Source: an uncultured Oscillospiraceae bacterium
GTDB taxonomy: Bacteria; Bacillota_A; Clostridia; Oscillospirales; Oscillospiraceae
Length of the DNA stretch: 15,515 nucleotides
NCBI GenBank assembly: GCA_900754605.1
Contig: CAAEDK010000157.1
Location: 1 to 15,515, forward strand
Direction of reading: 5' to 3'
The number at the start of each line of letters is the position of its first letter. Position 1 is the stretch's first letter. The notes below the pieces were generated by a model. The model did no database searches and was not told the origin of the DNA. It saw only the letters and a program-made list of their open reading frames with translations. The position numbers were made by a program, and so were the translations under genes. Positions 7,639-15,515 of the stretch are shown in pieces.

Positions 7639-7655
7639 TATTCACTGAAGGAGGC

Positions 7656-10040
7656 TCACACTGCCGCCTGAGCACGCTGGCCTTCCGCAAATTTCTTGAT
7701 GGGCCCCAGCCCGGTGATCTTCTCCGGCTGGTCTCCCCCCTCCAGCACCAGAGTGGGGGCCTGACGGATCCCGTACTGTGTGGCTAGTTCCGGGGACTCC
7801 TCCGCCACGATCTTGCGGTAAGGGATATCCGCCTTTTTTAGGAGGCTCTCTGCCTGGCGGCAGTTAGGGCAGGTCCAGGTGGTAAAGAGCATCAGCTCCA
7901 TCTCATCTGCCGCAGCCGGCTCCACCGGCATAGTGACCTGATCCGCCGCCTGTCCAGCGCTCCGCAGGTGGGAGGCGGAGATGTCGTATACCTTCCGGTC
8001 CTTGAACTCCTGGGTCTTTCCGTCGTTCCAGTTCTGTACCGGGCGATAGTAACCGGTAATTCTGCTGTACACCTCGGTGGTGCGGCCACAGATGGGACAG
8101 ATATACTGCTCACCGGCCAGGTAACCGTGGTCAGCGCACACAGAGTATGTGGGGGACATGGTGTAGTAGGGCAGTTTATAGTTCTCAGCGATTTTCCTGA
8201 CCAGAGCGGCCGCTGCCTGCCAAGAGGGCAGCTTCTCTCCCAGGAATGCATGGAATACAGTACCGGAGGTATACAGGGTCTGGAGCTCGTCCTGTATATC
8301 CAGCGCCGAGAAAATGTCCTCTGTGTAACCTACCGGCAAGTGCGAGGAGTTGGTGTAGTAGGGAGTGCCGTTCTCATTGGCGGTAATGATGTCGGGGAAC
8401 TCCTCCTTGTCGTGTTTGGCAAAGCGGTAAGTGGTAGACTCTGCAGGAGTAGCTTCCAAGTTATAAAGGTCGCCATACTGTTCCTGATAGTCGCTCAGAC
8501 GCTCTCTCATGTGGTTGAGGACATCTTTGGCAAAAGCCTGAGTCTTTTTCTGGGTCAGGTCGGCCCGGAGCCAGCTGGCATTGAGCCCTACCTCATTCAT
8601 GCCAATAAGTCCAATTGTGGAAAAATGGTTATCAAACGTCCCAAGATAACGTTTTGTATAGGGATACAACCCACCTTCCAGCAGCTTGGTGATGACAGTG
8701 CGCTTGGTCTTAAGGGACCGGGCAGAGATATCCATCAGCTTGTCCAGCCGCTGATAGAAGTCGGCCTCATCCTTGGCCAGATAGGCGATGCGGGGCAGGT
8801 TGATGGTGACCACACCCACGCTCCCGGTGGACTCGCCGGAGCCAAAGAAGCCGCCGGACTTTTTCCGGAGCTCCCGCAGGTCCAGGCGCAGACGGCAACA
8901 CATGGAGCGCACATCGGAGGGCTCCATATCGGAGTTGATATAGTTAGAGAAATAAGGCGTGCCGTACTTGGCGGTCATCTCAAACAAGAGTTTGTTATTC
9001 TCTGTCTCAGACCAGTCGAAGTCCCTGGTGATAGAGTAGGTAGGAATTGGATATTGGAAACCGCGGCCATTGGCGTCGCCCTCGATCATGATCTCGATGA
9101 AGGCCTTGTTCACCATATCCATCTCCTGCTTGCAGTCACCGTAGGTAAAGTCCATCTCCTTGCCGCCCACAATAGCAGGCAGGTTTTCCAGATCCTTGGG
9201 CACCGTCCAGTCCAGAGTAATATTGGAGAAGGGGGCCTGAGTGCCCCAGCGGCTGGGCGTGTTCACTCCATAGACGAAGGACTGGATGCATTGCTTGACC
9301 TCCTTCTGACTCAGGTGGTCCGCCTTGACAAAAGGGGCCAGATAGGTGTCGAAGGAGGAGAATGCCTGCGCTCCCGCCCACTCATTCTGCATAATGCCCA
9401 GGAAGTTTACCATCTGGTTGCATAGGGTAGACAGGTGGCTAGCCGGGGATGAGGTGATCTTCCCCGGAATTCCCCCCAGCCCCTCCTGAATGAGCTGCTT
9501 CAGGGACCAGCCAGCACAATAGCCGGTGAGCATGGACAGATCGTGAATGTGGATCTCTGCGTTGCGGTGGGCGTTGGCCACCTCCTGATCATAAATCTCG
9601 CTGAGCCAGTAGTTTGCGGTAATGGCCCCCGAGTTGGACAGGATCAGGCCGCCCACAGAATAAGTAACCGTTGAGTTCTCCTTCACCCTCCAGTCATTGA
9701 TTTGGAGGTAGTTGTCCACCAGATCCTTATAGTTCAACAGGGCGGAATTGACATTGCGTACCTTCTCCCGCTGCTTGCGGTACAGGATATATGCCTTAGC
9801 CACATCGGCGTACCCAGCCTCAGACAATACCGTCTCCACACTATCCTGGATATCTTCCACTGCGATACGGCCATCCCGGATTTTGGGTTCAAAATCTGCG
9901 GTCACCCGCAGAGCCAGCAGGTCAATGACGCTGGGATGAAACTGCTTATCCAAAGCCTGGAACGCCTTCGTAATGGCGCCGCTGATCTTCCCAATCTCAA
10001 AACGGGCGGCAGTACCGTCCCGCTTCGTCACTTGATACAT
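7656..10040 (-). CDS. nrdD: Anaerobic (class III) ribonucleoside-triphosphate reductase with C-terminal glutaredoxin-like domain
   Basis: Glycyl-radical enzyme that reduces ribonucleotides to deoxyribonucleotides without oxygen, 794 aa. Domains in order: N-terminal ATP-cone (about 1-95, MYQVTKRDGTAARFEIGKI) for allosteric control; the reductase barrel with the likely thiyl-radical Cys175 in YCAGWSL and a Cys-Cys pair at 381-382 in the position of the second catalytic cysteine; a metal site Cys635, His638, Cys648, Cys651; and the glycyl radical loop RITGYYRPV with Gly663. A linker leads to a redoxin domain (about 713-794) with CPNC at 724-727 and a cis-Pro segment (QAPTLVL). NrdD alone is about 700-720 aa, so the redoxin is extra. 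The start at 10040 follows GAGAGGAAG; upstream in-frame codons overlap the promoter. No nrdG activase gene adjoins it. Confidence 0.95.
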   Translation of the reverse strand: MYQVTKRDGTAARFEIGKISGAITKAFQALDKQFHPSVIDLLALRVTADFEPKIRDGRIAVEDIQDSVETVLSEAGYADVAKAYILYRKQREKVRNVNSALLNYKDLVDNYLQINDWRVKENSTVTYSVGGLILSNSGAITANYWLSEIYDQEVANAHRNAEIHIHDLSMLTGYCAGWSLKQLIQEGLGGIPGKITSSPASHLSTLCNQMVNFLGIMQNEWAGAQAFSSFDTYLAPFVKADHLSQKEVKQCIQSFVYGVNTPSRWGTQAPFSNITLDWTVPKDLENLPAIVGGKEMDFTYGDCKQEMDMVNKAFIEIMIEGDANGRGFQYPIPTYSITRDFDWSETENNKLLFEMTAKYGTPYFSNYINSDMEPSDVRSMCCRLRLDLRELRKKSGGFFGSGESTGSVGVVTINLPRIAYLAKDEADFYQRLDKLMDISARSLKTKRTVITKLLEGGLYPYTKRYLGTFDNHFSTIGLIGMNEVGLNASWLRADLTQKKTQAFAKDVLNHMRERLSDYQEQYGDLYNLEATPAESTTYRFAKHDKEEFPDIITANENGTPYYTNSSHLPVGYTEDIFSALDIQDELQTLYTSGTVFHAFLGEKLPSWQAAAALVRKIAENYKLPYYTMSPTYSVCADHGYLAGEQYICPICGRTTEVYSRITGYYRPVQNWNDGKTQEFKDRKVYDISASHLRSAGQAADQVTMPVEPAAADEMELMLFTTWTCPNCRQAESLLKKADIPYRKIVAEESPELATQYGIRQAPTLVLEGGDQPEKITGLGPIKKFAEGQRAQAAV

Positions 10041-10066
10041 GGATCTCTTCCTCTCATCCTGATGTA

Positions 10067-10108
10067 ACCGCGCCAGCAGGCAGCCCTCTGCTCCCTGCCG
10101 CGCGCGGT
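10067..10108 (-). other. Stem-loop in the nrdD mRNA leader
   Basis: ACCGCGC at 10067-10073 pairs with GCGCGGT at 10102-10108, and inside it GGCAG (10079-10083) pairs with CTGCC (10095-10099). It falls in the roughly 70-nt leader between the predicted nrdD start of transcription and the start codon, about 27 nt before the ATG. The role is unknown; it may only protect the 5' end. Confidence 0.4.
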
Positions 10109-10116
10109 ATGGTTCC

Positions 10117-10145
10117 ACTATACCACTCCCCTATAGCATCGTCAA
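10117..10145 (-). promoter_or_regulatory. Predicted sigma-A promoter of nrdD
   Basis: Read on the minus strand: TTGACG (10140-10145), a 17-bp spacer and TATAGT (10117-10122), with TG forming an extended -10 (TGGTATAGT). Both hexamers match consensus at 5 of 6 positions. Transcription should begin near 10110. Confidence 0.8.
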
Positions 10146-10186
10146 TATATAGATGTACCCAAAAATTCTTGCACAATATATAGCGA
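10140..10186. promoter_or_regulatory. Pair of NrdR-box-like operators upstream of nrdD
   Basis: Two sites share the core AATATATAG. The distal site, 10171-10186, matches the known NrdR consensus acaCwAtATaTwGtgt at about 13 of 16 positions; the proximal site, 10140-10155, matches at about 10 of 16. Their cores begin at 10144 and 10175, exactly 31 bp or about three helical turns apart, the spacing expected for cooperative NrdR binding. The proximal box covers the -35 element, fitting repression when (d)ATP-loaded NrdR binds. Confidence 0.75.
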
Positions 10187-10521
10187 TTCCCTGGAACCAT
10201 TTGGGCCCCAGAGGTTTGAGCACTCTTCACTTTTCTGTGACCGGTAGATTTCTTTGATAATGTTCTCCTCTGATGCAAAACAGCAATATGATACGGCAAA
10301 GAGAAGTCCGGACACCAAGGTACGCATACTAATGCCGATAACGGGGATGAAAAGGAAATGCTGAGCAAAGATCCTAAGTCTATTTCCATATTCCTCAGTT
10401 CTGAGTCACTCACAGCTGGGGAACGATCGATGGACGATCCGAGCCAATGCGTCCTTCTGTAAGTACTGGATGTGAGTGACGCGGATGGTCAATGACCGTT
10501 CATTACTTCACTGATAACCTA
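10187..10521. other. Intergenic stretch without a convincing gene
   Basis: About 335 bases between the nrdD operator and the end of the pdxR-like gene. Short frames occur on both strands. One on the minus strand (ATG at 10327, 61 codons, stop at 10142) has a hydrophobic, signal-peptide-like start but no ribosome binding site, and it runs through the NrdR boxes. Several short inverted repeats are present: 10405-10414 with 10471-10480, GATCG/CGATC at 10425-10439, the 11-bp palindrome at 10487-10497, and CTGATA/TATCAG at 10511-10525. No clear terminator for the pdxR-like gene is seen. Confidence 0.5.
10405..10480. repeat. 10-bp inverted repeat in the intergenic stretch
   Basis: GTCACTCACA at 10405-10414 recurs inverted as TGTGAGTGAC at 10471-10480, enclosing 56 bases that hold a smaller GATCG/CGATC hairpin. 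It could be the edge of a small repeat element or an RNA structure; the role is unknown. Confidence 0.45.
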
Positions 10522-10525
10522 TCAG
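10511..10525. repeat. Short hairpin over the stop codon of the pdxR-like gene
   Basis: CTGATA and TATCAG flank a 3-nt loop, and the pdxR-like stop codon (10522-10524) lies in the right arm. No T-run follows on the minus strand, so it is not a standard terminator. Confidence 0.35.
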
Positions 10526-11610
10526 CAGTTCTCTCCACCTTCTCGCCTTCTTTTCCGGCGAACACGGTTAATGTGTCGCTCAAAGTCACCATTCTGGAGC
10601 AGTTCCGCCAAGACATATTGTTCAAAAACGGGAACGGTACAGGAATAAAAGCTCAGCTTCCGCTCAAACTCAGCCAATAACCGCTCTGGCAGCACCATGT
10701 AACCCACACGGATGGATGGCGCAATTGTCCTGGTAAATGTATTTAGATAAATCACAGATCCATTTTGGGAAAGAGAAAAAAGCGTATCTTCATTTTTTCT
10801 GGATACGGTTAACTCTGCATCGTAGTTATCTTCAACGATAAAACCACTATGTTTCTCTGCCCATCGCAAATATTCCATCCGCTTGGAGGCGCTCGCCGTA
10901 ATACCACTTGGAAAACTGTGAAATGGTGTAACATGAAGTACCGTAGCGTCAGTTTGCTCCAGTTCGATTGATTGGATCCCATCAGGTCCTAATTTCAGAA
11001 GGTCACACTTTGCTCCGTGAGCTTGATATACTCTGCGGATTTTTTCATAGCAGGGGTTTTCTATCCCGAACAGTCGGTCACTACCAAATAGCTGAACGAC
11101 AAGCCCATATAAATACTCCGCACCAGAACCTATCATAATCTGCTCCGGCCGCACTTCAATTCCACAGCTTCGAGCCAGATAGCGCGAAAGTGCTTGCCGC
11201 AGTTCTGGGCAACCGTGATTCGGAGATTTTATCATAATTTTTTCTTGATAATCCAAAAGCACCCTGCGCATGGTTTTTGCAAGAACGGTATATGGAAACT
11301 CACTCTTTGATTCGTGTGTGCGATTCAATGGGAGCGGCCTGACATCCCATTCGCTCCCGTTAGAAATAAAATCATCTTCCCGGTAAATCACAAAGTAACC
11401 GCTGCGTGCCCTTGCTTCCGCATAGCCCTCTTCACACAGCAGTTCATACGCATGTTCTACAGGAATCACGCTGATTCCCATTTCCTCTGCTAAGGTGCGC
11501 TTAGATGGGAGACGGCTGCCATATTGGTAGGCGCCAATGACGATTTCCTTTTTTAGCATCTCATAGATTTTACGATAGATACGTAGTTTGCTGTTCCTTG
11601 TTCCATTCAT
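10522..11610 (-). CDS. pdxR: MocR/PdxR-type GntR-family regulator, truncated and lacking the PLP lysine
   Basis: Transcription factor joining an N-terminal GntR winged helix (about residues 10-78: GSRLPSKRTLAEEMG...AYELLCEEGY...SGYFV) to a fold-type I aminotransferase-like domain (about 105 to the end). Family knowledge: PdxR controls pdxST and senses PLP through an internal aldimine. The divergent pdxST supports this assignment. Aminotransferase landmarks are present: SGAEYLYGL (162-170), TPFHSFPSGI (228-237), VEDNYDAEL (259-267), NTFTRTIAPSIRVGY (290-304). Two things are odd. Residue 294 is Arg (AGG), where the family has the PLP-binding Lys. The protein also stops at 362 aa, about 100 short of the usual 460-480, just after the conserved RHINRVRR. 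The other two frames past the stop do not resume the domain. GAGGTG lies 14 nt before the ATG, a long spacing. It may be a PLP-blind regulator or a decaying gene. Confidence 0.8.
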   Translation of the reverse strand: MNGTRNSKLRIYRKIYEMLKKEIVIGAYQYGSRLPSKRTLAEEMGISVIPVEHAYELLCEEGYAEARARSGYFVIYREDDFISNGSEWDVRPLPLNRTHESKSEFPYTVLAKTMRRVLLDYQEKIMIKSPNHGCPELRQALSRYLARSCGIEVRPEQIMIGSGAEYLYGLVVQLFGSDRLFGIENPCYEKIRRVYQAHGAKCDLLKLGPDGIQSIELEQTDATVLHVTPFHSFPSGITASASKRMEYLRWAEKHSGFIVEDNYDAELTVSRKNEDTLFSLSQNGSVIYLNTFTRTIAPSIRVGYMVLPERLLAEFERKLSFYSCTVPVFEQYVLAELLQNGDFERHINRVRRKRRREGGENC

Positions 11611-11634
11611 CTGGTTATATAAAACACCTCTAAT

Positions 11635-11665
11635 TTGACCATTTTTTAATACCCAGACGTATTAT
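11635..11665 (+). promoter_or_regulatory. Predicted promoter of pdxST
   Basis: TTGACC at 11635-11640 and TATTAT at 11660-11665 with a 19-bp spacer, longer than the optimum; TATACT at 11665-11670 is an alternative -10 with a poor -35. A long spacer fits a promoter needing an activator, as known for PdxR. The leader before pdxS would be about 25-30 nt. Confidence 0.5.
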
Positions 11666-11678
11666 ATACTGTCCGTAT
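11649..11678. promoter_or_regulatory. Candidate operator array in the pdxR-pdxS gap
   Basis: Two consecutive ATAC...GTAT units lie here: ATAC-N6-GTAT (11649-11662) and ATAC-N5-GTAT (11666-11678). They cover the -10 elements of both divergent promoters. Repeated sites in this position are typical for MocR regulators, but the assignment is inference. Confidence 0.45.
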
Positions 11679-11689
11679 CAATTTGTAAA
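11661..11689 (-). promoter_or_regulatory. Predicted promoter of the pdxR-like gene
   Basis: Read on the minus strand: TTTACA (11684-11689), a 17-bp spacer and a perfect TATAAT (11661-11666). The -35 overlaps the pdxS ribosome binding site and the -10 coincides with that of pdxS, so the two promoters compete directly. Confidence 0.75.
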
Positions 11690-11701
11690 GGAGCTCTCTT
11701 G

Positions 11702-12577
11702 ATGGAAAAAACAAGATATGACTTGAATAAAGAATTGGCTCAGATGCTGAAAGGCGGCGTCATTATGGACGTTACTACGCCTGAGCAGGCAAAAATTGCA
11801 CAGGAAGCAGGCGCCTGCGCTGTTATGGCTTTGGAACGTATTCCTGCGGATATTCGAGCTGCCGGCGGTGTATCGCGGATGAGCGACCCACAAATGATCA
11901 AGGGGATTCAGGAGGCCGTATCCATTCCTGTCATGGCAAAATGCCGCATCGGTCATTTCGTGGAGGCACAGATCTTGGAGGCAATCGAAATCGACTATAT
12001 TGACGAGAGCGAGGTGCTGACTCCCGCAGATGATGTATATCACATCGACAAAACCAAGTTCGAGGTGCCGTTCGTATGTGGAGCCCGTAATTTAGGGGAA
12101 GCACTTCGCCGTATTGCCGAGGGCGCATCTATGATTCGGACCAAAGGCGAACCGGGTACTGGTGATATTGTTCAGGCCGTGCGGCATATGCGCGCCATGA
12201 ATGCCGAAATACGCCGGGTTCAGAATCTTCGCGAAGATGAACTCTTTGAGACTGCCAAACAGCTCCAAGTTCCACTTGATTTGCTCCGCTATGTCCATGA
12301 AAATGGCCGTTTGCCGGTGGTCAACTTTGCCGCTGGAGGCGTGGCCACACCTGCTGATGCAGCCTTGATGATGCAGCTTGGAGCAGAGGGTGTATTCGTA
12401 GGTTCCGGCATATTCAAATCTGGTGATCCTGCCAAACGTGCTGCCGCCATTGTTCAAGCTGTGACCAACTACAAGGATTCAAAGCTGATCGCCCAGTTGT
12501 CTGCAGGACTAGGGGAAGCTATGGTGGGGATCAACGAAAGCGAAATCGCTGTCCTCATGGCAGAGAGGGGACAATAA
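11702..12577 (+). CDS. pdxS: Pyridoxal 5'-phosphate synthase, lyase subunit PdxS
   Basis: Synthase subunit of the DXP-independent vitamin B6 pathway: combines ribose 5-phosphate, glyceraldehyde 3-phosphate and ammonia to make PLP. It forms a dodecamer that binds PdxT. The length of 291 aa is typical (about 290-295). The TIM-barrel landmarks are intact: Asp23 in GGVIMDV; Lys80 in [11 protein letters not shown], which forms the substrate Schiff base; Lys148 in [11 protein letters not shown], the second, PLP-linked lysine; and the C-terminal phosphate-binding [32 protein letters not shown] at 11702 has AAGGAG 8 nt upstream and is preferred to the adjacent TTG at 11699. It shares one base with the pdxT start (TAATG), implying coupled translation. 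Base composition is more A/T-rich than in flanking genes. Confidence 0.97.
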   Translation: MEKTRYDLNKELAQMLKGGVIMDVTTPEQAKIAQEAGACAVMALERIPADIRAAGGVSRMSDPQMIKGIQEAVSIPVMAKCRIGHFVEAQILEAIEIDYIDESEVLTPADDVYHIDKTKFEVPFVCGARNLGEALRRIAEGASMIRTKGEPGTGDIVQAVRHMRAMNAEIRRVQNLREDELFETAKQLQVPLDLLRYVHENGRLPVVNFAAGGVATPADAALMMQLGAEGVFVGSGIFKSGDPAKRAAAIVQAVTNYKDSKLIAQLSAGLGEAMVGINESEIAVLMAERGQ

Positions 12578-13140
12578 TGAACATCGGGATATTGGCTCTC
12601 CAGGGGGCTTTTGCTGAACATGCGGCCGTGTTGGATCATCTTGGAATTGAGCATTTTGAAATTCGGCAAAAGAAAGATATCGAGAAACCATTTGACGCCC
12701 TGATTCTTCCCGGAGGAGAAAGCACTGTTATCAGCAAGCTGCTGAGGGATTTGGAACTCTTTGAGCCTCTGGCCAAAAAAATTAAAAATGGTTTTCCTGT
12801 TTTCGGCACTTGTGCAGGCTTGATTTTATTGGCACAAGAGGTGGAGGGCGGCGTTCCCTGTTTTGGATGCATGGATATTTCTGTGAAACGCAACGCATAT
12901 GGCCGCCAGCTTGGCAGCTTTCACACAGAAGAAGAATTCCGTGGTTTAGGCAGGGTTCCAATGACCTTTATCCGCGCTCCGTATATACGTTCAGTTGGTT
13001 CACAGGCCCAGACGCTAGCCGTAGTAGACGGGCAAATTGTTGCAGCCAAACAGGGCAAAATGTTAGTTACCGCATTTCATCCAGAACTAACGGACAACTT
13101 GGCAGTTCATGAATATTTCCTGAAAATGATCCAAAATTGA
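12577..13140 (+). CDS. pdxT: Pyridoxal 5'-phosphate synthase, glutaminase subunit PdxT
   Basis: Class I (triad) glutamine amidotransferase that hydrolyses glutamine and channels ammonia into PdxS. The length of 187 aa is typical (185-200). Visible motifs: N-terminal [22 protein letters not shown] (44-50) for substrate binding; nucleophile Cys79 in [11 protein letters not shown]; and the other triad members His168 and Glu170 in FHPEL. The ATG overlaps the pdxS stop by one base, so pdxS and pdxT form a two-gene operon. A strong terminator begins 55 nt after the stop. The gene is A/T-richer than the neighbours outside the cassette, like pdxS and the regulator. Confidence 0.97.
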   Translation: MNIGILALQGAFAEHAAVLDHLGIEHFEIRQKKDIEKPFDALILPGGESTVISKLLRDLELFEPLAKKIKNGFPVFGTCAGLILLAQEVEGGVPCFGCMDISVKRNAYGRQLGSFHTEEEFRGLGRVPMTFIRAPYIRSVGSQAQTLAVVDGQIVAAKQGKMLVTAFHPELTDNLAVHEYFLKMIQN

Positions 13141-13194
13141 TCTCCAGTTAGGGTTCGGATATCTACCATTGCTTATATCATGATTCCAGTATCA

Positions 13195-13238
13195 AATAAG
13201 AGGGGAAAAGCGGTTGTGCCTTTTCCTCTCTTATTTTT
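13195..13238 (+). terminator. Terminator of pdxST
   Basis: A 16-bp stem, AATAAGAGGGGAAAAG at 13195-13210 with its complement at 13220-13235 (one G-U pair), a 9-nt loop, and a T-rich tail overlapping the end of the right arm (TTTTT at 13234-13238). Confidence 0.88.
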
Positions 13239-13294
13239 ATAACCCGGTTTTATCATACTCCAGCTCAGATTTGTATAAATCAGCCCTAAATAGT

Positions 13295-13345
13295 CTTAAA
13301 ACCCCCCGCACATTACCCAATCGGGAATGTACGGGGGGTTTTAAG
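13295..13345. terminator. Second, bidirectional terminator hairpin, likely for ppdK
   Basis: Perfect 14-bp outer stem (CTTAAAACCCCCCG at 13295-13308 with its complement at 13332-13345). An inner ACATT/AATGT pairing with a short CCC/GGG continuation brings the two arms to an AATC loop. The minus-strand transcript reads GGGGGGTTTTAAG, a good terminator for ppdK 113 nt after its stop; the plus strand reads similarly. Confidence 0.8.
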
Positions 13346-13457
13346 TTAGATAGTAACCTCCACGGTCAAGTCATGCCATTTTGACGGTCTTATACCGCAC
13401 CCTTGGGATGATAGAAGCCTTGCGCTTCGTCAAATCCAATGGTGAATGACAGAACTC

Positions 13458-15515
<2,058 letters not shown>

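Larger units (their letters stand above)
13141..13457. other. pdxT-ppdK convergent intergenic region
   Basis: 317 bases with no gene. It holds the pdxST terminator (13195-13238) and a second, longer hairpin (13295-13345). The 112 bases between the second hairpin and the ppdK stop would be the ppdK 3' untranslated region; I see no further structure in them that I can support. Confidence 0.6.

Noticed and set aside
7968..9425. Long plus-strand open frame of 485 codons
   Set aside because: It lies wholly antisense to nrdD, whose motifs are intact from end to end. It has no ribosome binding site or recognisable domain; such frames are common opposite G/C-rich genes.
10041..10118. Upstream in-frame start giving NrdD 26 extra residues
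   Set aside because: The upstream ATG overlaps the predicted -10 element, the extra residues are not part of the ATP-cone, and the ATG at 10040 has a good ribosome binding site directly before the conserved MYQVTKRDG.
10054..10413. 119-codon minus-strand frame upstream of nrdD
   Set aside because: It covers the nrdD promoter, NrdR boxes and leader, has no ribosome binding site or recognisable domain, and overlaps another frame of equal merit.
11699..11701. TTG start for pdxS one codon before the ATG
   Set aside because: ATG at 11702 has the optimal 8-nt spacing to AAGGAG, so the TTG is unlikely to be used.
13295..13345. Long perfect hairpin considered as a repeat element or attachment site
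   Set aside because: Its A- and T-run flanks, position between convergent genes and lack of a second copy in the window fit a bidirectional terminator better.

Overview
The window looks like chromosomal DNA of an anaerobic, moderately GC-rich Firmicute, most plausibly an Oscillospiraceae-type gut Clostridium (Flavonifractor/Pseudoflavonifractor-like). This placement is inferred from gene content: oxygen-sensitive class III ribonucleotide reductase, pyruvate phosphate dikinase, an iron-sulfur cysteine desulfidase-like enzyme, a walJ-rlmH pair, and strong AGGAGG-type ribosome binding sites. Nothing here fixes the species. I see no rRNA, tRNA, CRISPR array, insertion sequence or complete mobile element. 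All genes belong to known families.

Layout. Bases 1-6100 on the plus strand hold five housekeeping genes: hemW (heme chaperone), murA (first committed step of peptidoglycan synthesis, apparently with a TTG start), walJ/yycJ (metallo-beta-lactamase-fold hydrolase), rlmH (23S rRNA methyltransferase, overlapping walJ by 7 nt) and an alpha-phosphohexomutase of the PgcA type. A strong bidirectional terminator at 6168-6205 separates these from two minus-strand genes: a CyuA/UPF0597 L-cysteine desulfidase-like gene (6245-7522) and nrdD (7656-10040), an anaerobic ribonucleotide reductase with a glutaredoxin-like domain fused to its C-terminus. The nrdD promoter is well formed and carries two NrdR-box-like sites exactly 31 bp apart.

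Bases 10187-10521 hold no convincing gene. Next comes a vitamin B6 cassette that is visibly richer in A/T than its surroundings: a MocR/PdxR-type regulator (minus strand) divergent from pdxS and pdxT (plus strand), whose products form pyridoxal 5'-phosphate synthase. The regulator is unusual. It has Arg where the PLP-binding Lys is expected and stops about 100 residues early. The pdxR and pdxS promoters overlap face to face on an ATAC/GTAT repeat array. Two terminator hairpins (13195-13238 and 13295-13345) close the cassette. The window ends inside ppdK (minus strand), of which the C-terminal 685 residues are present.

I did not find a convincing new biological system. The items most worth a second look are the degenerate PdxR with its promoter array, the NrdD-redoxin fusion under a paired NrdR operator, and two terminator-like hairpins that abut the ribosome binding site of the next gene, one of which may contain a promoter in its loop.
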